Part shown: one piece after another, positions 25,471 to 32,957 of the stretch
Position numbering within the stretch: the first letter of the stretch is position 1
Layout of the letters: every line of letters begins with the position of its first letter
NCBI GenBank assembly: GCA_964501785.1
Contig: CAZCUD010000012.1
Location: forward strand, 58,370-122,369
Reading direction: 5' to 3'
Length of the DNA stretch: 64,000 nucleotides
DNA from: DATBSK01 sp964501785
GTDB lineage: Bacteria; Actinomycetota; Acidimicrobiia; IMCC26256; PALSA-555
Made by a program: the position numbers and the translations under genes
The notes under the pieces: model-generated
Told to the model about the DNA's origin: nothing
Seen by the model: only the letters and a program-made list of their open reading frames with translations
The model's database searches: none

Positions 25471-27486
25471 ATGAAGGCCTACCCGACGTCGAAGATCCGC
25501 AACGTCGCACTCGTCGGCCATGGTCACGCCGGCAAGACCACCCTGACCGAGGCGCTCCTCTTCGTCGCCGGCGCGACGACGCGCACGGGGCGTGTCGAGG
25601 ACGGGACCACCGTCACCGACTTCGACCCGGAGGAGCAGAAGCGCACCATCAGCGTGTCGCTCGCGGTCGCTCCGTTCGAGTGGGACGACCACAAGATCAC
25701 CGTGATCGACACGCCCGGCTACGCCGACTTCGTCGGCGACGTCGCCGCCGCGCTGCGCGCCGCCGACCTCGCGGTCTTCGTGGTGTCGGCCGTCGAGGGC
25801 GTCGAGGTCCAGACCCAGGTGATCTGGCGGATGGCCGAGGCGCTCGGGCTCCCACGGGCGATCTTCGTCAACAAGCTCGACCGCGAGCGCGCGTCGTTCG
25901 AGCGGACGCTCGACGGTCTCAAGGAGTCGTTCGGCAGCGGCGTCGCGCCGCTCGAGCTCCCGATCGGCGAAGAGGCGGCGTTCACCGGCGTGGTCGACCT
26001 GCTCACCGACGAGGCGATCACGTACTCCGGGTCCGACGGGAAGGGCAGCACCGGCCCGGTGCCCGACGACATGGCGACCGAGGAGCACGCCGTGCACGAC
26101 GCGCTCGTCGAGGGCATCGTCGTCGCCGACGACGCCCTGATGGAGCGCTACCTCGACGACGAGCAGATCGGTGTGCCGGAGCTCGAGCAGGCGCTCGCGA
26201 AGGGCATCAAGGAGGCGAGCGTCTTCCCCGTGCTGTGCGGCAGCGCGACGAAGATGATCGGCGTCGACCGCCTCGCCCACTTCGTCGCCGAGGAGGGTCC
26301 CCCGCCCGACGCCGGCGACGGCCCGGCCGCTGCGTTCGTGTTCAAGACGATCGTCGATCCCTACGTCGGCCGGGTGAACCTCTTCAAGGTGCTCCAGGGC
26401 ACGGTGAAGACCGACGACCACCTGGTCAACGGTCGGACCATGACCGACGAGCGGATGCATCAGGTCTCCACCATGCGCGGCAAGGAGCAGGAGGTCGCCA
26501 AGGAGGTGCCCGCCGGAGACATCGCCGCGGTCGCCAAGCTCACCGACACGACGACCGGCGACGTGCTCGGGACCCGGGGCGCCGACGTGTCGGTGGAGCC
26601 CCTCGAGGCGCCCGAACCGACCCTCGCCGTGGCGATCACCGCGAAGTCGAAGGGCGACGAGGACAAGCTCGCGAACGCGCTCCACCGGCTGCAGGACGAG
26701 GATCCTGCGATCCGCGTCGAGCGCAACGGCGAGACGCACCAGACGCTGCTCTGGGGCATGGGCGAGACGCACCTCGGCATCGCCCTCGAGCGTCTCGCCC
26801 GGAAGTTCGGCGTCGAGGTCACGACCGAGGACGTCAAGGTCGCGTACCGCGAGACGATCACCACGACGGCCGACGCCGAGGGGAAGTACAAGAAGCAGAC
26901 CGGCGGCCACGGGCAGTTCGGCGTCGCGTTCGTGCGGGTCGAGCCGCTGGAGCGAGGCAGCGGCTTCGAGTTCGGCGACGAGATCGTCGGCGGCGCGATC
27001 CCCCGCCAGTTCATCCCCGCCGTCGAGAAGGGGATCCAGGAGACCATGGCCTCGGGCGGCGTCTTCGGCTTCCCCGTCGTCGACGTGAAGGCGACCGTCT
27101 ACGACGGGAAGTACCACTCCGTCGACTCCTCGGAGATGAGCTTCAAGATGGCCGGCTCGCTCGGCTTCAAGGAAGCCATGGCGAAGGCGACCCCGATCCT
27201 GCTCGAGCCGATCTCCGAGCTCGTGGTCGTCGCCCCGGAGGCGAGCCAGGGCGACATCATGGGCGACCTGAACTCCAAGCGCGGGCGCATCCAGGGGACG
27301 GCGGCGATCGGCCACAACGAGGTCGAGATCGTCGCCCTCGTGCCCACCTCCGAGGTGCTGCGCTACGCGATCGACCTCCGCTCGATGACCGCCGGGCGGG
27401 GGCGCTTCGCGATCCAGCACTCGCACTACGACCCGATGCCCTCGCACCTCGTCGAGCGCGTTGCCACTGCCAAGGCGGCGTCCTAG
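25471..27486 (+). CDS. fusA2: Elongation factor G-like GTPase (EF-G2 type)
   Basis: 671 residues, about 20-30 shorter than canonical EF-G. P-loop GHGHAGKTT (residues 16-24), DTPGYADFVGD, NKLD, then domains II-V with the EF-G core YRETITTTADAEGKYKKQ and GGHGQFG. The switch I segment reads EEQKRTISVS in place of the canonical RGITI, a mark of the EF-G2/FusA2 branch (M. tuberculosis Rv0120c type). A mycobacterial member is reported to bind GTP without ribosome-stimulated hydrolysis. It stands alone on the plus strand between HIT-side genes and pgsA, an insertion into an otherwise conserved cluster. Confidence 0.9.
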   Translation: MKAYPTSKIRNVALVGHGHAGKTTLTEALLFVAGATTRTGRVEDGTTVTDFDPEEQKRTISVSLAVAPFEWDDHKITVIDTPGYADFVGDVAAALRAADLAVFVVSAVEGVEVQTQVIWRMAEALGLPRAIFVNKLDRERASFERTLDGLKESFGSGVAPLELPIGEEAAFTGVVDLLTDEAITYSGSDGKGSTGPVPDDMATEEHAVHDALVEGIVVADDALMERYLDDEQIGVPELEQALAKGIKEASVFPVLCGSATKMIGVDRLAHFVAEEGPPPDAGDGPAAAFVFKTIVDPYVGRVNLFKVLQGTVKTDDHLVNGRTMTDERMHQVSTMRGKEQEVAKEVPAGDIAAVAKLTDTTTGDVLGTRGADVSVEPLEAPEPTLAVAITAKSKGDEDKLANALHRLQDEDPAIRVERNGETHQTLLWGMGETHLGIALERLARKFGVEVTTEDVKVAYRETITTTADAEGKYKKQTGGHGQFGVAFVRVEPLERGSGFEFGDEIVGGAIPRQFIPAVEKGIQETMASGGVFGFPVVDVKATVYDGKYHSVDSSEMSFKMAGSLGFKEAMAKATPILLEPISELVVVAPEASQGDIMGDLNSKRGRIQGTAAIGHNEVEIVALVPTSEVLRYAIDLRSMTAGRGRFAIQHSHYDPMPSHLVERVATAKAAS

Positions 27487-27671
27487 GGGCGCATGCGTTC
27501 TCGGCGCAGGAGCATGGAGAGGACGATGCCGGCGAACGCGACCAGGAGCGGGGCCCAGAAGGGGAGGTCGAGGAGGGACGCGGCGACGACGAAGACGACG
27601 ACGCACAGGGCGACGCCGATCATCACCGCACCCTGACGCTCGGGCGTCTGGGCTCGGTACCAGGTGAGCAC
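27483..27671 (-). CDS. Small two-helix membrane protein, unknown
   Basis: 62 residues from GTG 27671 (VLTWYRAQTPERQG): two hydrophobic helices (VMIGVALCVVVFVVAASLL and FWAPLLVAFAGIVLSMLL) and a basic end RRERMRP. Its start shares one base with the stop of the gene before it. Its TAG stop and the TAG stop of the plus-strand EF-G2-like gene lie on the same CTAG. No family recognised. Confidence 0.6.
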   Translation of the reverse strand: MLTWYRAQTPERQGAVMIGVALCVVVFVVAASLLDLPFWAPLLVAFAGIVLSMLLRRERMRP

Positions 27672-28195
27672 TACGACCCGTCGTCGGACGCGGCGGGAGG
27701 CTCGATCCGTTCGAGATCCGACCAGTCCTCGGGGTTCTCCTCGACGTACTCCCCCAGCACGGTCGCGTCGACGGCATCGAGCTCGACCAGGCCGCGCTGC
27801 GTCGGGGGCGAGTCGGCGCTGTACACGAGGATCCGCCACGACGGGCGCGAGCGGAGCCCCCGCCACCCGAGCTGCGCCGACGCGTGTCCGACGGGGAAGC
27901 CCACCGTGCGGCTCGCGACCGCGAGGGCCTCGGTCTGGTCGATCTTCAGCGGCCAGGCCGCGACGAAGTACCACGTCGCGATCACCGCGAGCAGGACGCC
28001 GGCACCGATCAGCCCGGCGTTCGACGAGCTGACCCCGAACGCCAGCGACACGATCGCGAGCACCGTGAGGAGGTAGCCGGTGATGCGGCGCCGCCGGACG
28101 TCGGGGAACAGGTAGGGCCCGACGTACGCGGTGACGTCCAGATCTTCGGGGAGGGTGTCTTCGGGGAGCGAGTCACCCACCGGCTCGTCGGTCAT
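27671..28195 (-). CDS. Two-helix membrane protein, unknown
   Basis: 174 residues from ATG 28195 (MTDEPVGDSLPEDTLPEDLD). Acidic N-terminus, a helical pair (ITGYLLTVLAIVSLAFGVS and LIGAGVLLAVIATWYFVAAW) near residues 38-82, then a cytoplasmic or exposed domain with SWRILVYSADSPPTQRGLV. The start lies 7 bases after a TAGCCT box. Not recognised; the pair with the 62-residue gene is the only clue. Confidence 0.72.
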   Translation of the reverse strand: MTDEPVGDSLPEDTLPEDLDVTAYVGPYLFPDVRRRRITGYLLTVLAIVSLAFGVSSSNAGLIGAGVLLAVIATWYFVAAWPLKIDQTEALAVASRTVGFPVGHASAQLGWRGLRSRPSWRILVYSADSPPTQRGLVELDAVDATVLGEYVEENPEDWSDLERIEPPAASDDGS

Positions 28196-28202
28196 GACGT
28201 GC

Positions 28203-28208
28203 AGGCTA
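28203..28208 (-). promoter_or_regulatory. Leaderless-type -10 element of the 174-residue membrane protein gene
   Basis: TAGCCT on the minus strand, 7 bases before the ATG at 28195. Confidence 0.5.
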
Positions 28209-28223
28209 CGTGGAGCAGCCGAG

Positions 28224-28260
28224 CGCCCCCGAAGGGGCGACCGCACGTACCGTGCGGTCG
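28224..28260 (-). terminator. Double hairpin after the HIT gene
   Basis: Read on the minus strand: first a 10-base perfect stem (CGACCGCACG with its complement, three-base loop, 28238-28260), then a 6-base CGCCCC-TTCG-GGGGCG hairpin with a UUCG tetraloop (28224-28239), sharing two bases. No U-tract follows. Placed 14 bases beyond the HIT stop, it probably ends or stabilises the thrS-HIT transcript. Confidence 0.55.
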
Positions 28261-28274
28261 AGCGAGCGCGACCA

Positions 28275-28769
28275 TCAAGGAGGCCACGCGGCCAGGAGCC
28301 GCTCGCGGGTCAGCGACAGCGGCTCGGGCAGGACTCGGGCCTCGGCGATGCTCGTCATGAAGTTGGTGTCGCCCGACCAGCGCGGCAGCACGTGCACGTG
28401 GAGGTGCCCCGGCACGCCGGCTCCGCCCGCCTTGCCGAGGTTGATCCCGACGTTCATGCCCTCCGGCTCGTACGCGGCGCGCAGCGCCGCCGCGGCCTTC
28501 CGCGTCATCCGCATGACCGCGTCGGCCTCGTCGTCGGTGAGCTCGTCGAGGAACCCGACGTGGCGCAGCGGTGCCACCATCAGGTGGCCCGACGTGTAGG
28601 GATAGATGTTGAGGACGGCGAAGACCGTGTCGTCGCGCACGAGGATCTGCGCCTCGTCGTGCTCGGCGTCGGTGAGCGCGCAGAAGACGCAGTCGTCGGC
28701 CGGTGGGGCGAAGGCGGTGTCGCGCACGTACCGCGTCCGCCATCCTGCCCACAGCCGCTCGAGGCTCAT
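28275..28769 (-). CDS. HIT-domain phosphorylase/hydrolase
   Basis: 164 residues. Zinc Cys pair DDCVFC (about residues 25-30), NIYPYTSGHLMVAP and the histidine triad GHLHVHVLPRW. Family enzymes act on dinucleoside polyphosphates; the M. tuberculosis homologue between thrS and pgsA (Rv2613c) is an AP4A phosphorylase. The ATG overlaps the thrS stop by 4 bases, so it is translated with the synthetase. Confidence 0.93.
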   Translation of the reverse strand: MSLERLWAGWRTRYVRDTAFAPPADDCVFCALTDAEHDEAQILVRDDTVFAVLNIYPYTSGHLMVAPLRHVGFLDELTDDEADAVMRMTRKAAAALRAAYEPEGMNVGINLGKAGGAGVPGHLHVHVLPRWSGDTNFMTSIAEARVLPEPLSLTRERLLAAWPP

Positions 28770-30760
28770 CGCTTCGACGCGACCTCCGCGGCGAGTCGCT
28801 CGACGAACCCGTCGACGCTCACTCCGCGCTCGGGCGCGTCGCTCCCCCGCTGGTTCACGCCGACCGTGCCCGCCTCGGCGTCCTCGTCGCCCACGACGAG
28901 CACATACGGAACCTTCTCGGTCTTGGCCCGCCGGACCCGGGCGCCGAGCGTGTCGGTGTGCGCATCGAGGAGGTCGACGCGGAAGCCCTCCGCCTTCAGC
29001 CGGTCGGCGACCCGGAACGCGTACGCCTCGTGACGGTCCGCGACGGGCAGCACGGTCACCTGCACCGGCGCCAGCCACGCGGGGAACGCGCCGGCGTAGT
29101 GCTCGAGCAGGATCGCGAAGAACCGCTCGTTGGTGCCGAAGAGCGCGCGGTGGATCATCACCGGACGGTGCCGCTCGTTGTCGGGCCCGATGTAGTGCAG
29201 ATCGAACCGCTGCGGCAGCTGGAGGTCGACCTGGAGCGTGGAGAGCTGCCAGGTTCGACCGATCGCGTCCTTCACCTGTACCGAGATCTTGGGGCCGTAG
29301 AACGCGCCGCCGCCCTCGTCGAGCACGAGGTCGAGGTCCTTGCGCTCCGCGACCGTGCGCAGCGCCGCGGTCGCCTCTTCCCACTCCTCGTCGCTGCCCA
29401 CGGCCTTGCCCTCGGGCTTCGTCGAGAGCTCGAGGTAGTAGTCGTCGAGGCCGTAGTCGGCGAGCACCGACAGCACGAAGTCGAGGGTGGTCTCGAGCTC
29501 GCCGACCATCTGGTCGCGGGTGCAGAAGATGTGCGCGTCGTCCTGGGTCATGCCGCGCACCCGGGTGAGACCGTGGACGACGCCCGAACGCTCGTAGCGG
29601 TACACCGTGCCGAACTCGAACATCCGCAGCGGCAGCTCGCGGTACGACCGGAGTCCGCTCCGGAAGATCAGGATGTGGAACGGGCAGTTCATCGGCTTCA
29701 GGTAGTAGGTGGCCGACTGCCCGTGCTCCTCGTCGAGGTGCATCGGAGGGAACATGCCCTCGGCGAACCAGTCGAGGTGTCCCGAGGTCTCGAACAGGTT
29801 CGACTTCGTGATGTGGGGCGACACGACGAACTCGTATCCCGCTTGCTCGTGACGGTCGCGGGAGTAGTCCTCCATCACCTTGCGGATGATGCCGCCCTTG
29901 GGATGGAACACCGCGAGCCCGGAGCCGATCTCCTCGGGGAAGGAGAACAGGTCGAGCTCCGCGCCGAGCCGGCGGTGGTCGCGACGCTCCGCCTCCTCGA
30001 GGCGGTGCAGGTGCTCCTCGAGCGCCTTCGGCGACTCCCACGCCGTCCCGTAGATGCGCTGGAGCATCGGCCCGTGCTCGTCGCCGCGCCAGTAGGCACC
30101 CGCGACCTTCTGGAGCTTGAACGCACCGAGGCGCTTCGTGGACGGCACATGGGGGCCGCGACAGAGGTCGACGAACGCCTCGCCGTCGCCGCGGTCGGGG
30201 CGCGGGTTTCGGTAGACGCTGATGACCGACCCCTCGCCCACCTCTGACGCGTCGACCTTCTCGATGATGTCGCGCTTGTAGGGCTGGTCGGCGAACAGCG
30301 CCAGGCCCTCGTCGCGTGCGACCTCCGCGCGCTCGAACGGCTGGTCGGCCGCGACGATCTCGCGCATGCGGTCCTCGATCTTCGCCAGGTCGTCGTCGCT
30401 GAAGTGCACGCCTTCCGGAAGCTCGAAGTCGTAGTAGAAGCCGTCGTCGATCGCCGGGCCGATCGCGTACTTCGCGCCGGGGTACAGGTCGGTGACCGCC
30501 TGCGCCATGACGTGCGCGGTCGAGTGCCGCAGGACCTCGCGCCCCTCGGGCGAGGCCGGCACGACGATCTCGAGTCGCCCGTCGTGCTCGATCGGGGTCG
30601 TGAGATCGATCCACTCGCCGTCGAGGCGCGCCGCGAGCGCATCCTTGGCGAGTCGCTTGCCGATGGCGGCCGCCACCTCGGCAGGAGTCGTGCCCTTCTC
30701 GACCGCACGCGACGAGCCGTCGGGGAGCGTGATGGTGATCTCGGCGTGCGGCATCCCCAC
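28766..30760 (-). CDS. thrS: Threonyl-tRNA synthetase
   Basis: 664 residues. TGS domain at the N-terminus, editing domain with HSTAHVMAQAV, class II core with zinc ligands in LKPMNCPFHIL, YERSGVVHGL and IHRALFGTNERF, and the C-terminal anticodon-binding domain. Start GTG 30760 or ATG 30754 (MPHAEITITLPDG); the ATG is better spaced from the TAGCGT box. Heads the thrS-HIT pair. Confidence 0.97.
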   Translation of the reverse strand: MGMPHAEITITLPDGSSRAVEKGTTPAEVAAAIGKRLAKDALAARLDGEWIDLTTPIEHDGRLEIVVPASPEGREVLRHSTAHVMAQAVTDLYPGAKYAIGPAIDDGFYYDFELPEGVHFSDDDLAKIEDRMREIVAADQPFERAEVARDEGLALFADQPYKRDIIEKVDASEVGEGSVISVYRNPRPDRGDGEAFVDLCRGPHVPSTKRLGAFKLQKVAGAYWRGDEHGPMLQRIYGTAWESPKALEEHLHRLEEAERRDHRRLGAELDLFSFPEEIGSGLAVFHPKGGIIRKVMEDYSRDRHEQAGYEFVVSPHITKSNLFETSGHLDWFAEGMFPPMHLDEEHGQSATYYLKPMNCPFHILIFRSGLRSYRELPLRMFEFGTVYRYERSGVVHGLTRVRGMTQDDAHIFCTRDQMVGELETTLDFVLSVLADYGLDDYYLELSTKPEGKAVGSDEEWEEATAALRTVAERKDLDLVLDEGGGAFYGPKISVQVKDAIGRTWQLSTLQVDLQLPQRFDLHYIGPDNERHRPVMIHRALFGTNERFFAILLEHYAGAFPAWLAPVQVTVLPVADRHEAYAFRVADRLKAEGFRVDLLDAHTDTLGARVRRAKTEKVPYVLVVGDEDAEAGTVGVNQRGSDAPERGVSVDGFVERLAAEVASKR

Positions 30761-30763
30761 TGG

Positions 30764-30769
30764 ACGCTA
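30764..30769 (-). promoter_or_regulatory. Candidate -10 element of thrS
   Basis: TAGCGT on the minus strand, 9 bases before the ATG at 30754, in the 62-base gap after mshC. Confidence 0.4.
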
Positions 30770-30822
30770 CCAGCGGCCTTCGTCGTCGCCCCGAGAGTTG
30801 GGCGAACGTCCGGGCGCGCGGA

Positions 30823-32004
30823 TCAGTCGACCGGACGCTCGAGGTCGACTCCGACCAGGCCGGCGAGCTCGTGGAGCACGCTCGGCGCGGACGGATCGCC
30901 GCCACCCGAGAGGATCGCGCTGGCGAGGTCGTCGAGCGCTTCGATCGCCCTCGGGGCGTTGAGGTCGTCGTCGATCGCGGCGCGCACCCGCTCGGCGAAG
31001 GCCTGCGGAGCGGGGCCGGACTCGCGCGCCGCCGCGGCAGCGAGGCGGTGCAGGAGCGCGACGCCCTCCTCCAGGTCGGTGTCGTACCACTCGAACCCGG
31101 CGCGGTAGTGATGGCGCATCAGCGCGAGCCGGATCGCGCGCGGGTCGGCTCGCTCCAGCAGGTCGCTCACGAACACGAGGTTGCCGAGCGACTTGCTCAT
31201 CTTCTCGCCCTCGTAGCTGACCATCGCCGAGTGCATCCAGTGACGGGCGAACGTCTTCCCGGTGATGCTCTCGCTCTGCGCGATCTCGCACTCGTGGTGC
31301 GGGAAGATCAGGTCGGTGCCGCCGCCGTGCAGATCGAGGGTCGGCCCGAGCGTGGCCATCGACATGACCGAGCACTCGACGTGCCAGCCCGGCCGGCCGA
31401 CGCCGAACGGCGCCCGCCAGGCCGGCTCGTCCGCCAACGACGGCTGCCACAGCACGAAGTCGAGCGGATCGCGTCGGTGCGGATCGTCGGGTCGTCCGCC
31501 CCGCGCCTCGGCCAGCTTGATCATCCGGTCGCGCGGGTAGTGCGACAGCTCGCCGAAGCGCTCGAAGGTGGTGATGTCGAAGTAGACGGTGCCGTGGGTG
31601 AGATACGCGTTGCCCTGATCGAGCAGCTGCGCCGTCATCTCGATCATCCCCGCGATCGACTCGGTCGCGCGCGGCTCCGCGTACGGCGCTCGCATGCCTA
31701 GGGCGTCCATGTCGGAGCGGAAGCGCTGGAGCTCGGCTTCGGCGAGCTCCAGGTACGGGACGCCGAGCTCCCTGGCCTTCGGCAGGATCGAGTCGTCGAC
31801 GTCGGTGACGTTGCGGACCATCCGCACCTCGTGGCCGAGCTCCTCGAGCCGGCGGATGAGCAGGTCGTACGTCAAGTACGTCGCCGCGTGTCCGAGGTGC
31901 GTCGAGTCGTACGGCGTGATGCCGCAGACGTACATGCTCACGAGCGGCCCGGGCTCGAACGGCACGACTCGCCGCTCGCTCGTCTCGAAGATCCGGATGG
32001 TCAT
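30823..32004 (-). CDS. mshC: Cysteine:glucosaminyl-inositol ligase (mycothiol synthesis)
   Basis: 393 residues of the class I cysteinyl-tRNA synthetase superfamily. MYVCGITPYDSTHLGHAATY matches MshC (the CysRS form is closer to GPTVYDYAHIGNAR). Also HLGH and KMSKS (GEKMSKSLGNL), zinc ligands in GWHVECS and FPHHECEIAQ, and a C-terminus short of a CysRS anticodon domain. Joins cysteine to GlcN-Ins in mycothiol synthesis. ATG at 32004, 19 bases after npdG. CysS is the main alternative, but sequence and length favour MshC. Confidence 0.88.
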   Translation of the reverse strand: MTIRIFETSERRVVPFEPGPLVSMYVCGITPYDSTHLGHAATYLTYDLLIRRLEELGHEVRMVRNVTDVDDSILPKARELGVPYLELAEAELQRFRSDMDALGMRAPYAEPRATESIAGMIEMTAQLLDQGNAYLTHGTVYFDITTFERFGELSHYPRDRMIKLAEARGGRPDDPHRRDPLDFVLWQPSLADEPAWRAPFGVGRPGWHVECSVMSMATLGPTLDLHGGGTDLIFPHHECEIAQSESITGKTFARHWMHSAMVSYEGEKMSKSLGNLVFVSDLLERADPRAIRLALMRHHYRAGFEWYDTDLEEGVALLHRLAAAAARESGPAPQAFAERVRAAIDDDLNAPRAIEALDDLASAILSGGGDPSAPSVLHELAGLVGVDLERPVD

Positions 32005-32023
32005 CCCGTTCGGCTCGGCATCG

Positions 32024-32683
32024 TCATTCGTCGTCGAAGCCGGCGAGCTGGAGGGTCCCCTTGCCCTTGTGGCGGAGGTTCACCGACAGCAGCAGCGCCG
32101 CGAACGCCTCGATGCCGAGCGCGTTCGCCAGCGATCCGCCGTCGAACGCGCGGAGCTCGGGGAGCGACTCGACCAGGTCGATGACGGTCGAGCGCGCCAC
32201 GTCGTCGTCGCCGCACACGATCACGTCGCTGCGCATCGGGCGGTCGAGCGCCGCGAACGCCGCCGCCGGGATGTGCTGGAACGCGGCGACGACCTGCGCG
32301 TCGGGCGCAGCCGCCTGCACCGCCTCGGCGAGCGACCCCTCCTCGGGGAGCACCGCGCGGAACTCGTCGTCCACCTTCTCGAGGCCGTTCGCCATGCAGA
32401 CGACGACCTTCCCGGCCAGGGAGTCGGCATGGGCGGCCGCGGTGTCGACCGCCGCCTCCCAGGTCGTCGCGACGACGACCAGATCGGCCCCGGCCGCGTC
32501 GCCGTTGCCGCCGGCCGTGAGCCCCGCGACCCGGTCGCCCCACTGCTCGTGGAGCGACGCCACGGTCTTGGCGCTCTTCGCGGGGTCGCGCGACCCCGCG
32601 ACCACCTCGTGTCCGACGCTGGCCAGGCGAGCCGCGATTCCCCGCCCGGCGGGGCCGGTCGCCCCCAGCACTCCGATCTGCAT
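32024..32683 (-). CDS. npdG: F420-dependent NADP oxidoreductase
   Basis: 219 residues: Rossmann start MQIGVLGATGPAGRGIAARL, GSRDPAKS for the NADP phosphate, and VVCMANGLEKVDDEF. Family enzymes move hydride between NADPH and coenzyme F420. Ends with the conserved LSVNLRHKGKGTLQLAGFDD. ATG at 32683; CATGCT 7 bases upstream is an imperfect leaderless -10. Divergent from a small membrane gene. Confidence 0.93.
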   Translation of the reverse strand: MQIGVLGATGPAGRGIAARLASVGHEVVAGSRDPAKSAKTVASLHEQWGDRVAGLTAGGNGDAAGADLVVVATTWEAAVDTAAAHADSLAGKVVVCMANGLEKVDDEFRAVLPEEGSLAEAVQAAAPDAQVVAAFQHIPAAAFAALDRPMRSDVIVCGDDDVARSTVIDLVESLPELRAFDGGSLANALGIEAFAALLLSVNLRHKGKGTLQLAGFDDE

Positions 32684-32729
32684 GCGACGAAGCATGGCAC
32701 GGCGCCCCGTCGGGCCCCGACGGGAGGCG

Positions 32730-32735
32730 TACGCT
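32730..32735 (+). promoter_or_regulatory. Leaderless-type -10 element of the 67-residue membrane protein gene
   Basis: TACGCT followed by 6 bases and ATG, identical over 12 bases before the last spacer base to the ileS start region (GTACGCTCGCAC). Confidence 0.5.
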
Positions 32736-32741
32736 CGCACC

Positions 32742-32945
32742 ATGGCGGAAGGCGATCTGGAGCGACCGGGCACCCCGCTGGCGGTGAAGGTCGTCGCCCT
32801 GGCGGTCGTGGTGATCGTCGCCTGGGTCGTGCTCCTGCCGCTCTTCAACATCGCGGCATCGCTGCTCGCCCTGGCGCTCTACGTCGTGATCGCCTTCATC
32901 GCCTACCAGGTCGGCAAGGCGGTCGGGCGGGCGTCACGCGACTGA
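32742..32945 (+). CDS. Small membrane protein, unknown
   Basis: 67 residues: polar start MAEGDLERPGTPLAV, two hydrophobic helices (VVALAVVVIVAWVVLLPLF and ASLLALALYVVIAFIAYQ) and a short basic end. It lies between the npdG start (divergent) and the dnaE stop (12 bases away). Coding status rests on the -10/start spacing and membrane-like composition; no family recognised. Confidence 0.6.
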   Translation: MAEGDLERPGTPLAVKVVALAVVVIVAWVVLLPLFNIAASLLALALYVVIAFIAYQVGKAVGRASRD

Positions 32946-32957
32946 CGCCCGGCCTCG

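Noticed and set aside
24604..27777. 1057-residue minus-strand open frame covering the EF-G-like gene and pgsA
   Set aside because: Only its last 222 residues (from ATG 25272) are a real protein, the CDP-alcohol phosphatidyltransferase; the rest is antisense to the EF-G-like gene.
30823..32004. Calling this gene cysS
   Set aside because: The GITPYDSTHLGHAATY segment and the length match mycothiol ligase MshC better than cysteinyl-tRNA synthetase.
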